Assembly: GCF_000208865.1 (NCBI RefSeq)
Contig: NC_018393.1
Span: forward strand, 248,001-312,000
Origin: Neospora caninum Liverpool
Lineage: Eukaryota > Apicomplexa > Conoidasida > Eucoccidiorida > Sarcocystidae
Direction: 5' to 3'
DNA: 64,000 nt
Positions 1 through 10,147 of this stretch are shown here, one piece after another (the stretch's first letter is position 1; each line of letters starts with the position of its first letter). The notes beneath the pieces are model-generated. The model saw nothing but the letters and a program-made list of their open reading frames with translations. It did no database searches and was not told the origin of the DNA. The position numbers and the translations under genes were made by a program.

Positions 1-3000
1 GGACGGAGTCCGCGGGCGCGAGGCGGAAGCCTCGCATACGGCATCCGGAGGCGCACAAAACGAGAGAGAGCGCGGCGACGCGAAGAAGGCCAGCGGCTGT
101 CAAGGGAGAAGCGCTCAGAAAAACGAAGCCCCTCGCAAGAGCCCCGGCGCGAGTGCCCGCACCGCCTCGGGACAGTGGATGGCGCGGCCTGGCGCCTCCC
201 CGTGGGATAGAACTGCAGGCGCGCACTTGGCAGGCCAACAAGGCGGCGCCCCTGGCGCCGTGGCTGCGGGTCTGTCTGCTGGTCCCCTGCCTACTGCGGG
301 GTTTCCTCTCGGTGCTCCAAACACCGCGACGTCGGTCGGGGGTTTCGCAGAACAGGCTTCCAACGTGTCTTACCCCCTGCCAGTCGGCGCGGCGTCCGCT
401 GGGCCCCGCTACCCCTCTGAGGTGTATGGGGGCGTCGCCACGCCGTCGAGGCAGGGAGGGGACGGCCAGCGCAACCCCACAAAAGGCGCGCCTGACTCGC
501 AAAGAAGGAAGAACGCCGGTGGCGGGCCCGAAGGCGGTGACCGCTGGGGGGACGGGAGACAGCCGCCGCTTCCTGGCCAGGGCGTCGACGCAGGATTCGC
601 TGGCGACGGAGGCAGATCGCCTCTCGAGGCTCCTCCCACGAGCATCGTTCGAGACCTTTGGATCGAGCAGTTCGGCCCGGCCGACGGAGAGGAGAAAACC
701 GCGGAACAGGCGATGGCGATGTCCGCCTGGCGGGTCACGTGGGTCGACGGGACGTGGAAAGTGCACACAGCCACGTTTGAGCCGAAACCGACGCGAGATC
801 CGTATCCTTTGGCTGCCACGGAGGCGTGCACCAACTTTGCGCTGCGGCTGTACCGTGCGTTTCGGGAGACGTACACCCACACTCAGCAAGGCGCTGGAGC
901 GCCTCCGCGTCTCCCTGCTCTGGGGCATCTTCTGGGGTGCGGCGCCGGCCGCGGAGCGTTTCCGGGAGGCCCCGCGGACGGCCTGAAAGCGAAGATGTGG
1001 AGCGTGGAGGAGCTTCAGCGGCTCCACCAGCACGTGACGACTGCGGCCTTTGCCGCACTCGGTTCGGGGGCGATGGGGGGAAGCGAAATGACGGGTCTTG
1101 GAGGACAGCAGCCGCCGAGAGATCGGCCCTTTGGGGCTTTTTTGCACCTGCCAAACGCGTCGCCTGGCGGGGGGGGGGCCGTCGACGGAGCTGTCGATCT
1201 GCGCGCCGGGCCGGTGAATCAGAGCTCGTCTTCTGTCTCGTCTGCCGCGCCGTCCAGCAAGACGGCGTTTTCACCTTCTCAACCGACTTCGCATCCCGGA
1301 GGGTTCTCCAGTGCGAATGCAAAGTTTCCACTCCCCGGCGCAGGCCAGAATTCAGGTGTCCCTGATTCGCGAGGCTTTGGCGGGCTCCATGCCTTCGCCG
1401 GAACGCCTGCAAGAGCTCCTGGACGCCAAGGGATCCAGGAACACACGGCGTATGCATGCAAGCCGCCGAGCCACGTGACGGCGCTGGCGTCTGGCCAGGC
1501 GCTCCCGGTTTCCGGAGGCGGCGTCTTCCCGGCAGTAGGTCTGCCCTCCGACGGAGGTTTTCAGTCTCATTTTTACAGCTCATTTCCCATGTCGGGCGAC
1601 GCCGGTGGCCTACAGCGATCGGCGCCTCCCTTTCTGTCTGGAGGGAGCTCGGGAGATGAGCAGGCCCAAGGTCATCAGCTTCCAGGGGAGCTCAGGTCCA
1701 TGGACTCCAACCCCTGGCTGCTTCCCGCGGGCGATACCAGCATCCCTCCTGGCTCTCGGTCGTCCGCTTCGTCAGCGGATACCTCTGCGCCTTCCCTGCC
1801 TCCGTCCCTTGTGGGCACGCTGGACGACGCGGGAGGCGCTTCCGGCCTCCACGCGTTCGATAAGGGCGGAAAAAGAGCGGAGAGTCCCTTCCCGCCTTGT
1901 CCTCGGGTCCGCAGGGGTGCCGCTGTCTCCGTTTCGGGGACTCCTCGGGGCGGGCCGCCGCCCTGGGGCGTCAACTCTCACGTGGCCGCAGCGCTGTCGG
2001 CAGCGGCGGCGAAGCGGACGGCAGAGGAACAGAGTCTGTTGGAGGAGGCAAGACGCGACGCCGAACGCGAGGCTCTGTTGTCCAAGCTGCTCGGCGAAGA
2101 CGACGATGCGTGTGGACAGTCTGCTCTTTCGATGCGGGCCCACAGGCTGCTGATTGCCGCCCCAAAGCTCGGCGACGGGGGCGGGCGTTTTGAGGAGAAA
2201 GTGACGCGAGGACGTGAGGCGAAGGATCAGAAGGCCGACGTGACGGTGGGAGAAGAAGGCGATGCCCGAGAGGAGCGGTCGGTTGCGTCACGCCACCTTG
2301 CAGCGACAAGAGACCGAACGAGAGAGAGGCTCGAGGACATCGAACGCACATCCGACTGGGGCCTTCCTCCAGGAGAAAACGCAAGGGCGGCGCCGACCGG
2401 GCGCATCAAAAGGGAGGGGCGACAGCGCGTTGACGGAGGCGAGAGTGCCGGCGACGAGAGGCATCAAGCGGACAAGACTGCAGAGTCCGGCGTAGGCTTG
2501 TCTCGAGGCGGTGTGCGCCGCGACGCTGGGGAGGAAACCGAAAGGTCCCGATCTCCCAGGCAGCGATCTGTCTTCCGTGGAATGGCAGCGGAACAGACTG
2601 ACACGAGACGCAAGGCATTATGTTCTCTCGAAAGTTCGCGCGACGAGAATTCATGTGGAGACGAGAACGGCCAGGGCGGGCTCCGCGCCCCCGCGGCCGG
2701 CATGCAGGCAGAAGGCGAGGGAGGAGCTGCTGGCGAAGATGCGCCGAGTGTCGCTGCAGACCAAGCCGAAACGTCCAGGATTTCTGTGCCTCCTGCTGCC
2801 GGCGAAGGCGAAGCGACGGAGACGACTTTCAGAGAAGCACAGAGGCCGGAAACGTTTGTTTTCGAGCCGGGCAACACAGGGTTAATCCTTGTAGAGTTGT
2901 CTGAGCAGGAGGAAGGAAGCGACGCGACAGAAGACGACGCGCTGGACGGATCGCCGTCCGCCTGTCTTGCTGGTGTGTTGGGGGACACCGACGGCACGTC

Positions 3001-6000
3001 ACCGGAGGGCGACGAACTTCTTCCGTGGGAATCCCCCGACAAGACGCGTCTGCTGCTTGAGTCGGTCTCGCATCGCGCGGCGGAGCTCTCTGAGACAGCG
3101 TCTGAGGCCTTTGGCGCGGACCAAAGTGCTCGGGACGCTAGCCTCCTACGCGACCTCGAACCGTTCCTCCGTCTCGAAGAGCGAAACCCGTACTTCGACG
3201 CACGGGAGACGCACAAGAATCTCCTCTCCGGGTGTGCGCTCTCGTGTGCTTCTGTCTTCAATGTACAGAAAATCGTGGACCGCCTCCGACTGCAGGACAA
3301 ACGCCGGCCTGAAGAACGGGCGCGGCTGGTCCGAGTCGCTGCGGAACAGAGCCAAGGCGCACGAAGCCGCTTGGGCGCCGTCCTGAGTGAGTTGGCTGCC
3401 CTGGAGCGCGAAGGCCCCGACGACGGGGGCGGAGAGGGCGAAGACAGCAAGGAGGCGCAGAGTGGCAAAGAACTGAAGGATCCTTCAGAGAGCGCGACGT
3501 CGAAGCCGGAGTCCAGCAGGGATGCGACCGCTGAGAGAGAGGCCGAACATGGACAGGGGCGACCCGCGCCAGGTGCCTTGGTGAAGAGCGAGGCCGGCAG
3601 GCCTGCTGACCACGGTGGGCCGGACAAGGCTCGAGAGGGCCTTCCAGAGGCTCCACCAGCAGCCGCGTCAGCCGACAGAGCGCGTGGTCCGCCGAGCTCC
3701 CACGTCGATGGCTTGCCTGGACCTGGTTCTGCATGCGATCCGCAGCAAGAAAAGACAACTTCCGCCCCCGCCAGCGACGCATCGTCGCGCGTCTGCTCGC
3801 CTGGGGAGGGGACGGGTGTCTCGACAAGGGGGTTCGAAGAGCCGCCAGCCACGAAGCAGGCGGGCGACGCAGCGCCCTCAGACAGACCGAGTCTCGCCGC
3901 GGACGGTGTTCTCCAGAAGGAAGCCTCGAAGGAGAAGGGTGTGGACGGAGACGTCGGGGCGACGCAGACTTTCCTGGATTCGACCGGCAGTCCCCAGGAC
4001 GGTGAGAGACTGCGCAACTCCGTTCAGCGACTCCCAGCTCGCGCGGGGCCTCAGGAGAAGGCCGCGAACACAGGGCTGACGCCTGACGGGGACCAGCGCC
4101 AGTGCGCTGTGGAGGGCTGTCCGAGCAGCGACAAGGAGGGCGGGAACGAGGACGGCTTCGCAGCTGGGGGGGACCCAGCAGCTGCAGCTGAGCTTCGGGG
4201 CGCCGCGTCTGCGCCGGACCGCGAGAAGCAACTGGCTGAGGCTTTGACGGGAGACCCTCAGAGAGAGGCTCCCGCGTCGTCGCCAGGAACGGCGGGGCCT
4301 CCGTCGCTTCGGACGGAAGGAACGGAGATCGGTGGCGAACATACCCTTGAAGACGCGCGGGGACCGTTGGCCTCTCCTCACGAGGTCGCTGAAGGACCCG
4401 GCGAGGCCGCGCCTGGACAGCCTCCAGCGTCTTCTTGTCCGTCGCTGGCCGTCTCTGTGAGGGATTGCACCCAGGGCGGCAAGAAGCCCACCGCTTCGCC
4501 GTACTCGCTCCTCGTGAAGACAGAAGAGGACTGCGCGAAAGACAGTCCACGGCAGGATGAGGGTGGGAAGGAGTCGGCGACGCCGACACCCCGCGCGTCG
4601 CCGTCGACTTCTCGGGGAGTGGGAGCGAGAGGCAGTGTCGGCGAGAGGCAGCTTGAGGCGAAGCGGGTCTGTGCGTCGTATGCAACACGGCGGGCTCAGA
4701 AGCGAAAGCGCCTGGAGCTTCTGTCTTCGTCCTGTGAAGAAATCGAGAAGAGACTGCGACGCCTCTCGGACACGTTTCCCTGGTTGCCGGTCCTGAACGA
4801 AGCGTTCTTTTCAGCGGAATCAAAGGGCGGGATCCGCGGCCCTCCCGGCGTGCATGGCCTGGACGACGGTGCATTCCGGGAAGGCGCGAAGGCAGACGGC
4901 CAGTTCGCGTCGCGACTCTGCGGAGCGGCGGGTGTCTTTGAGACGATGGGCAGGGGCCTCGACGGCGCACTGAAGGACGCTTCGATCCCCAGCGAAGGCG
5001 ACGAGTCGGAGGACCCGGACGAGAGCGAGGAAGACGAGGAAGCGTCGCTGGTTCCCGAGGATCTGTGGCGCGCTCGCGCCGCAGCTTTGGCAGCGGCCAA
5101 GGCGGAGCAGCGCGCTCTGTCAGATGCCCGAGCAGCTGCGGCCGCGGCCTCAGCAGCGGCTGCCACAGCTGTTGCGCAGTCCTCGCGTCCTTGCGTCATG
5201 GAGCCTTTTCGGCAGGCCTCGCAGCGCCCGTTCCTAGCCACGCCCGCAGCAATGCTGCCGCCTGGCGCGGTGGACTCCGGGACGCTTGCGAGTGCGAACG
5301 GTGTTCGAGGGCACGCGTCGCCAGTCCCCTTTTCTCCGTGTCTGGGGGCCAGGGCGAGTGGCGTGCCGGAGGAGACAGAGGGTAGCCTCGCAGGCTCTCG
5401 GCGGTCCTCAGCCAGTACGCAGAGCTCCCGCAAGAGGAAGGGAGCTTTCCTAGACGTCCCGCTCGCGGATCCGATGCCGGGAAATCAAAGCCTCCCGAGT
5501 TCGGCTGGCTCGCGTGGCAGCTTCTGGGCCGGAAGGGAGACACCCCAAGGAGATGTGTGGGCTGGCTGGCCCGCCGGCGGTCCGCTTGCCGCCGACGCGT
5601 GGATCCTGGCCTCGACAGCGGGGGGCGTCCAGTCTCAGGATCCACTTCGGTCGATGAAGCGAGTCGCGGGACATGGAACGGACAAGAGCACTTTCTGGTC
5701 GGGCGCTGGCGCCGCGGAGAGCTGTCCAGGTGGAGAGTTGGGGCCAGGGGCGAGTTGGGGGTCTGGAGCTGAGGCGGCAGGCGGAGATCGCAGTCCGCGT
5801 GGCAAGGGTGCAGTCGGTCACGCTGGCGGTCGGCGGCAGAAAGCCAGTGCAGGCCCCAGCCAGACGAGCGGCGAGAGGGATCGCCGGAGGTCCTCTGTCG
5901 CGTCCTCAGTCACGTCCTCTGTTTCGGCAACCCGCGGAGGGTCGGGGCTGCCTGCATCAGGGCGCCGTGGCGAGTGCGCGGGGTCTGTGGAAATGCTGGA

Positions 6001-7705
6001 GGGCAGCGACGCTGCGAGTGAAGCAACCTCGCGATCTTCGTCTATTCTCATGGGTCCTCCTTCTCCGCTTCGCCCCACGTGCCAGTATAATCCCGCCGGT
6101 GCGTACCCCAGCTCTCCGGCCCGCTCACACGCCAGTTCCCACGCCTCGGCGTTCCAAACCCACGCCTCTCGAGAGGGAGGCTCAGAGACGAGGGCTTCGT
6201 GGCAGAGTCTGCAGCACGCGCCTGTCGGAGGAACGGGGAACCCGATGGCTGCCGATGCCTCAGGGGCGCCAGGAGACGAGCGGGCGTTCTCCTACGCGGA
6301 GGAGGGGGACCGAGTAGGCGCGCGGTCCGTCGCTGTGGGCGGCCCGCCGTCAGCCAACGGCGGAGGCCGTTCCCGACTGGTCGGATCGACGCCGGCTCAG
6401 CCGAGAGGCTATCCTGCTCATCCCTTTGCTGCTCACGCCTCCGGTTTCGGAGCGAGTCCGGCTGCGCTTCCGTCGAACTACGGAGATGTCGACGGGTTGC
6501 CCACAGGTTTGCCTTTTCCAGGGACTCCAGCTGCGGGATCGGCGACTCCTCTCCAGGGCGGATACCCTGTCTCCGACCCTTCTGCTGGAGGCAGTTCTTC
6601 ACGGGCTGGCGGTATGGGGTTTTCGGGTATGCTTACGCCGGGTCACGGACCAGAGACACCGCACATGTCTGGGCGTATGGCTAACTTCTCGCCCTTCTTT
6701 TCTGGAGACCGAGGACATGCAGCAGGGGATCATGCTCAACTTGTCAAAGGATCGCCAAGCACGCCTTCCGCTCCAGGCATGCAAGTGCAAAGCGGTCCCT
6801 CCTTGTCGCCTTGGGTCGACCAAAATAGTTCGCAACACACTGGAGGTTCAAGTGTTCATCCGGAACTCGAAGGCTTTGGCGCACCTGACGATTTGAGTTC
6901 GAAGCAGGCCTCCATGGCCCCGCTGGGTGCCGCTCATCTCGCAGACCATCGACAACCGTATGCCTTCCATGGGGGAGGGAATGTCAATCTAGCAGCGATC
7001 GGCCCGGACCCTCTGCAAGGAAAAGATGCGTTGCCGGACCATCCGACCCGGGTCAGGGACGTAGCAGGCGCGAAAACCGGAGCCTCCGCGGGAGAAGGAA
7101 AAGCGCCAAGGAAGCGGAAACCGAAGGCTAAGAAAGAAGAGAAAGGCCATCCTGCTGCTGGCGATCAGATAGTTTCCCAGCGAGGTCCTCAGGAGGCAAA
7201 CGCCTGTTCAAGTGTCGCCGACGTTGCCCCTCCATCTGTTTCGCCCCAAAAGACAGTGTCTGGACGCGGTGAAGCTGGCGGGTACGATCACAGCGCCTGT
7301 CCTCAGGCGCGAGAGGGCGGCGGAGAGAAAAGTTGGTCCAAAGATTCGCCGTCGAATCCGGATGTGTCTGTCGCCCCTTCCGTCGGCTCTCAGGCGTCCT
7401 GTTCTCCGTGCAACCTCTCGCCTGCACGGGTCTCCGCAGGAGGGACAGCTGGCGCAGAAGTCGGCTCGGGTTCTCCGGCTGTACCAATGCCAGAGGACAC
7501 ACATGATGCACAGCGGAAGACTCCCATTGAGAAGAAAAGGCGTTCGAAAAGGGGGAGCGAGAACAGGGGTGCGTGTGGCCCTTCGCCGACTGGTGAGAGT
7601 GACGGGTCAGGTCGATTCTGGCGTGCTGCGCCTGCTGAAGGAGCGGCGGCGACGCCCTCTCGAAGGAAGGCGCCTCCAGGGACGGTTTCGGGGAGCAAGA
7701 CATGA
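1..7705 (+). CDS. Probable AP2-domain (ApiAP2-type) nuclear protein, 5'-partial
   Basis: The frame is open from base 2 to the TGA at 7703-7705 with no stop, so the gene begins upstream of the window; the ATG at 179 is only the first in-window methionine. Over 2,500 codons are visible in one exon. Around bases 640-880 there is a stretch with the strand-strand-strand-helix order of apicomplexan AP2 DNA-binding domains: VRDLWIEQ, then SAWRVTWVDG, then WKVHTATFEP, then a helix containing AATEACTNFALRLYRAF. The rest is mostly low-complexity Gly/Ser/Ala/Pro and acidic sequence. Helical islands that look conserved lie at about 3140-3410 and 4670-4830, an acidic run at about 4990-5065, an Ala-rich run at about 5075-5175, and basic NLS-like clusters (RKRKPKAKK near 7110, EKKRRSKR near 7530) at the C terminus. 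I infer a sequence-specific transcription or chromatin factor. The AP2 call rests on pattern, not on a search. Confidence 0.6.
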   Translation, partial: DGVRGREAEASHTASGGAQNERERGDAKKASGCQGRSAQKNEAPRKSPGASARTASGQWMARPGASPWDRTAGAHLAGQQGGAPGAVAAGLSAGPLPTAGFPLGAPNTATSVGGFAEQASNVSYPLPVGAASAGPRYPSEVYGGVATPSRQGGDGQRNPTKGAPDSQRRKNAGGGPEGGDRWGDGRQPPLPGQGVDAGFAGDGGRSPLEAPPTSIVRDLWIEQFGPADGEEKTAEQAMAMSAWRVTWVDGTWKVHTATFEPKPTRDPYPLAATEACTNFALRLYRAFRETYTHTQQGAGAPPRLPALGHLLGCGAGRGAFPGGPADGLKAKMWSVEELQRLHQHVTTAAFAALGSGAMGGSEMTGLGGQQPPRDRPFGAFLHLPNASPGGGGAVDGAVDLRAGPVNQSSSSVSSAAPSSKTAFSPSQPTSHPGGFSSANAKFPLPGAGQNSGVPDSRGFGGLHAFAGTPARAPGRQGIQEHTAYACKPPSHVTALASGQALPVSGGGVFPAVGLPSDGGFQSHFYSSFPMSGDAGGLQRSAPPFLSGGSSGDEQAQGHQLPGELRSMDSNPWLLPAGDTSIPPGSRSSASSADTSAPSLPPSLVGTLDDAGGASGLHAFDKGGKRAESPFPPCPRVRRGAAVSVSGTPRGGPPPWGVNSHVAAALSAAAAKRTAEEQSLLEEARRDAEREALLSKLLGEDDDACGQSALSMRAHRLLIAAPKLGDGGGRFEEKVTRGREAKDQKADVTVGEEGDAREERSVASRHLAATRDRTRERLEDIERTSDWGLPPGENARAAPTGRIKREGRQRVDGGESAGDERHQADKTAESGVGLSRGGVRRDAGEETERSRSPRQRSVFRGMAAEQTDTRRKALCSLESSRDENSCGDENGQGGLRAPAAGMQAEGEGGAAGEDAPSVAADQAETSRISVPPAAGEGEATETTFREAQRPETFVFEPGNTGLILVELSEQEEGSDATEDDALDGSPSACLAGVLGDTDGTSPEGDELLPWESPDKTRLLLESVSHRAAELSETASEAFGADQSARDASLLRDLEPFLRLEERNPYFDARETHKNLLSGCALSCASVFNVQKIVDRLRLQDKRRPEERARLVRVAAEQSQGARSRLGAVLSELAALEREGPDDGGGEGEDSKEAQSGKELKDPSESATSKPESSRDATAEREAEHGQGRPAPGALVKSEAGRPADHGGPDKAREGLPEAPPAAASADRARGPPSSHVDGLPGPGSACDPQQEKTTSAPASDASSRVCSPGEGTGVSTRGFEEPPATKQAGDAAPSDRPSLAADGVLQKEASKEKGVDGDVGATQTFLDSTGSPQDGERLRNSVQRLPARAGPQEKAANTGLTPDGDQRQCAVEGCPSSDKEGGNEDGFAAGGDPAAAAELRGAASAPDREKQLAEALTGDPQREAPASSPGTAGPPSLRTEGTEIGGEHTLEDARGPLASPHEVAEGPGEAAPGQPPASSCPSLAVSVRDCTQGGKKPTASPYSLLVKTEEDCAKDSPRQDEGGKESATPTPRASPSTSRGVGARGSVGERQLEAKRVCASYATRRAQKRKRLELLSSSCEEIEKRLRRLSDTFPWLPVLNEAFFSAESKGGIRGPPGVHGLDDGAFREGAKADGQFASRLCGAAGVFETMGRGLDGALKDASIPSEGDESEDPDESEEDEEASLVPEDLWRARAAALAAAKAEQRALSDARAAAAAASAAAATAVAQSSRPCVMEPFRQASQRPFLATPAAMLPPGAVDSGTLASANGVRGHASPVPFSPCLGARASGVPEETEGSLAGSRRSSASTQSSRKRKGAFLDVPLADPMPGNQSLPSSAGSRGSFWAGRETPQGDVWAGWPAGGPLAADAWILASTAGGVQSQDPLRSMKRVAGHGTDKSTFWSGAGAAESCPGGELGPGASWGSGAEAAGGDRSPRGKGAVGHAGGRRQKASAGPSQTSGERDRRRSSVASSVTSSVSATRGGSGLPASGRRGECAGSVEMLEGSDAASEATSRSSSILMGPPSPLRPTCQYNPAGAYPSSPARSHASSHASAFQTHASREGGSETRASWQSLQHAPVGGTGNPMAADASGAPGDERAFSYAEEGDRVGARSVAVGGPPSANGGGRSRLVGSTPAQPRGYPAHPFAAHASGFGASPAALPSNYGDVDGLPTGLPFPGTPAAGSATPLQGGYPVSDPSAGGSSSRAGGMGFSGMLTPGHGPETPHMSGRMANFSPFFSGDRGHAAGDHAQLVKGSPSTPSAPGMQVQSGPSLSPWVDQNSSQHTGGSSVHPELEGFGAPDDLSSKQASMAPLGAAHLADHRQPYAFHGGGNVNLAAIGPDPLQGKDALPDHPTRVRDVAGAKTGASAGEGKAPRKRKPKAKKEEKGHPAAGDQIVSQRGPQEANACSSVADVAPPSVSPQKTVSGRGEAGGYDHSACPQAREGGGEKSWSKDSPSNPDVSVAPSVGSQASCSPCNLSPARVSAGGTAGAEVGSGSPAVPMPEDTHDAQRKTPIEKKRRSKRGSENRGACGPSPTGESDGSGRFWRAAPAEGAAATPSRRKAPPGTVSGSKT

Positions 7706-9604
7706 CCGGCGGGTCCCCGAGAAATGAACTTTCCGTTGAAAGCAGGCCACGTGAGAAACTGGTCTAAACTCGGTAACCGAGGTGGAAAGCGCGGTCGCAG
7801 TTTTGCTCGAGGACATGGATTCCCATACGGGCGGCGTGGAATGTGGACGCGAAGACATCGACAGGGGAACCGGCTGTCTGCGCGGTGCCTGCTGAATGAC
7901 GGAGGAGGCATCCGTGTGAGAGGCTGCACGTTTCCACTGCAGGTATCAAGCGAAGGAGGAGGGAAGAGGAAGTGAGATGCTAAAAAGAGGCGTAAAGCGA
8001 TGACTAGGTCAAGGAGACTTTCATCGGCTCGCACGCGCGCAGCTGTCGGTAGGTCTCTGGGTGCAGTGCCCAATCGAGTGGTTTCAGCGCAGTGTTTTTC
8101 TCTCTGCCATCCTTCTGCCTCATCGGGTAGAACGGGTGAGGGATGGCCCTGGCTACGGTTCGGTAGTGGGCTATGGTATTCGAAGCAAGACATCAACATC
8201 TGCCAGTTTTGTCGTGTACTGAACTCCACAGAACCGCAACTGACGTTTCGTGGAGGTGGTGTGCCGGCGTTTCGGCACTTTCCTTAAAATTGGGAGCTGT
8301 GCTGGCTTTCCTCGTGGGGATTCTTACGAGCGGAAGAGTTCCATTCATGGCAACAACCCGATCTGGGAGTAGGATACCTCATGCCCTGTACACTTTCTTG
8401 TCGGGCGCGACTTCGCTATGCATGTCAAGCTGGTGAGCTGTAGTTGTGGGCAAACGGATTTCGGAAAGGTGCCGTACAGTGTCGTAAGCCCGAACGAACT
8501 GAATCTGCTGGCCAGATCAAACCACAGAACACAAGTTCGTTTCACCGCCTTCAGTGGAGGAAAATGACATCGAAATGTCGCGTTCTCCGCAGCTACGGTT
8601 GCGTGCGGAGGAAGTCAGCTCAGAGAAGGTTCCTGGCTACTCCAGGATGCTTGCAGTACCCGAGAGCTCTGGAGGGGCGCTGATGTCAGTGTGGTGAAAC
8701 ACGAGAGATTTATAGGCAGCGACCCTGTAGCGATGGATTACCGTGGACGCCGCAGGCTCGCGGGGACATACAACGGCACGCAGCATAACGCATTTGAGCG
8801 GGGAAGGTCGTCTCCTGGTGGCAGCACGAATGCTTTCACCGCCGTGTGACGGCAGTGTCTGGCGTAACTGCTGATACCGGTCGATTTCGAAAAAATCTTC
8901 ACATTCCGCCGGAGACGTTGTGAGACTATGTAGCAGACACTTCCGTGTTCCCATCTTGTTTCCTAGTATGACGCAGCAACGCTGGGCTGCTTTGCGCATG
9001 CCTATGTGGACTCCGTTGTTGACCTTGTATCTATGGCTGGCAGCATGTGTCGCTATTTTTCCGCGACTAGCCCGTGGACGGGTACTTCCGCCGAAGGCAG
9101 TGTCATCTCCCCAAGAGCCACGGCAACCCCGAAAGATTTCCGCCAGCGTCGTTGGTCTCGCCCCCAAACAGGGAACATGACAGAGAGGCCGTGTATCGTG
9201 AAGTATTATGTTGGCTGTACTGCGATCCACTCAACGAAATAACGGTGTCACACACTGTGCTCGGTGGCACACTATATGTTTTGTTTGGAACCGAATGTGT
9301 GTCGGTGATACAAAGGACAGGCACACGAGTTCTGGTCTTCCGACAGCAATGCGGGGCCGTGTCGATCATGGTCAGACACAAGACACTCTTCGTTACATAA
9401 TCGAAGCTTGCCAATGCAGGACGTCCCCGATACGAGGCTGCTTCAGAGATGTCCCTTCCACTCCATCGCCACGGTACAAATTGTGCAGGAAACCGTTGCA
9501 CTGCGGAGATCAGTTTCCTCAGTGAATCGCGCGTATGCAGCGTTCTTCGTCAGTGGCCCAATCGATTGATGGTCCGTGGACTACTACACGGGGAACACAG
9601 TCGG
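7706..9604. other. Intergenic, tail-to-tail; no gene seen
   Basis: This stretch separates the 3' end of the giant + strand gene from the 3' end of the first SRS-like gene on the - strand. Only short open frames occur. The longest that does not overlap the giant gene (about 8637-9230, - strand) has no recognisable domain or codon signature. It probably holds the two 3' UTRs. Confidence 0.5.
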
Positions 9605-10147
9605 TCACGACATAAACACCACGGTCGCCACCAACAGAGGGAGACCGAGGAACAAGCTCAAAGCAGTGGAGAGGCTCTTCGCTCCCGCCACCTTGATTAT
9701 CGTTGTTAGACGCTTGTTCTTCTTCGGGTCCAGCACTTGAAAGCAAAACTGGACTGTCACCTTCTCGGGAACGACGTCGGAAGGAATAACTAGAGTTCTT
9801 GTATGCCCAGTCTCGACCCACTCAAGATTATCCGAGGTAGAAAACAATGTAGATAGTCGAGTCGGAATTGTTGTCTGGCACACGTCACTTGCCACATTGT
9901 ACACTTCTGTGTCCCCTGGAGGCAGATACAATAAGTCACGTCCTGAAGTGTTTACGACACTGACCGTTTCGCCCGGCTCGATTATACCCGTTTTTGTTTC
10001 GTTCTGTCTAATGTCCTTCGATATGGTATGGGACCAGCTCTTTCCGCTCGACAGGCGCATGCTCCAAGTAGCCGAAATGAGTATCAACAGGGCAATGCTT
10101 TTACAGATTTCGCTAAGCATCGTTAGCTCTCTCCTGCTGCTCGCCAT
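9605..10147 (-). CDS. SRS-like GPI-anchored surface protein, copy 1
   Basis: Single exon, about 180 residues. I place the start at the ATG at 10147 because the copy-2 protein aligns from the equivalent methionine; an upstream in-frame ATG at 10195 would only add a non-hydrophobic leader. The N terminus carries a signal peptide (SIALLILISATW), the mature part begins near SSGKSWSHTI, and the C terminus ends with a GPI-anchor-type hydrophobic tail (ALSLFLGLPLLVATVVF) after small residues. The final strand FCFQVLD...TTIIKVAGA resembles the end of an SRS (SAG1-related) domain. Only two cysteines remain in the mature region (VCQTT and FCFQ) against the usual six per domain. It pairs with the paralogue at 12722-13243. 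SRS proteins act in host-cell attachment and as antigens; function here is inferred from family only. Confidence 0.7.
   Translation of the reverse strand: MASSRRELTMLSEICKSIALLILISATWSMRLSSGKSWSHTISKDIRQNETKTGIIEPGETVSVVNTSGRDLLYLPPGDTEVYNVASDVCQTTIPTRLSTLFSTSDNLEWVETGHTRTLVIPSDVVPEKVTVQFCFQVLDPKKNKRLTTIIKVAGAKSLSTALSLFLGLPLLVATVVFMS

Noticed and set aside
2464..4970. Long - strand open frames (about 517 and 570 codons) opposite the giant + strand gene
   Set aside because: They mirror the GC-rich codon pattern of the + strand frame, which is open for more than 7.7 kb; their translations are Arg/Ser/Pro-rich without domains.
8637..9230. 197-codon - strand open frame between the giant gene and SRS copy 1
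   Set aside because: No domain, no signal peptide, and composition like the surrounding noncoding DNA.
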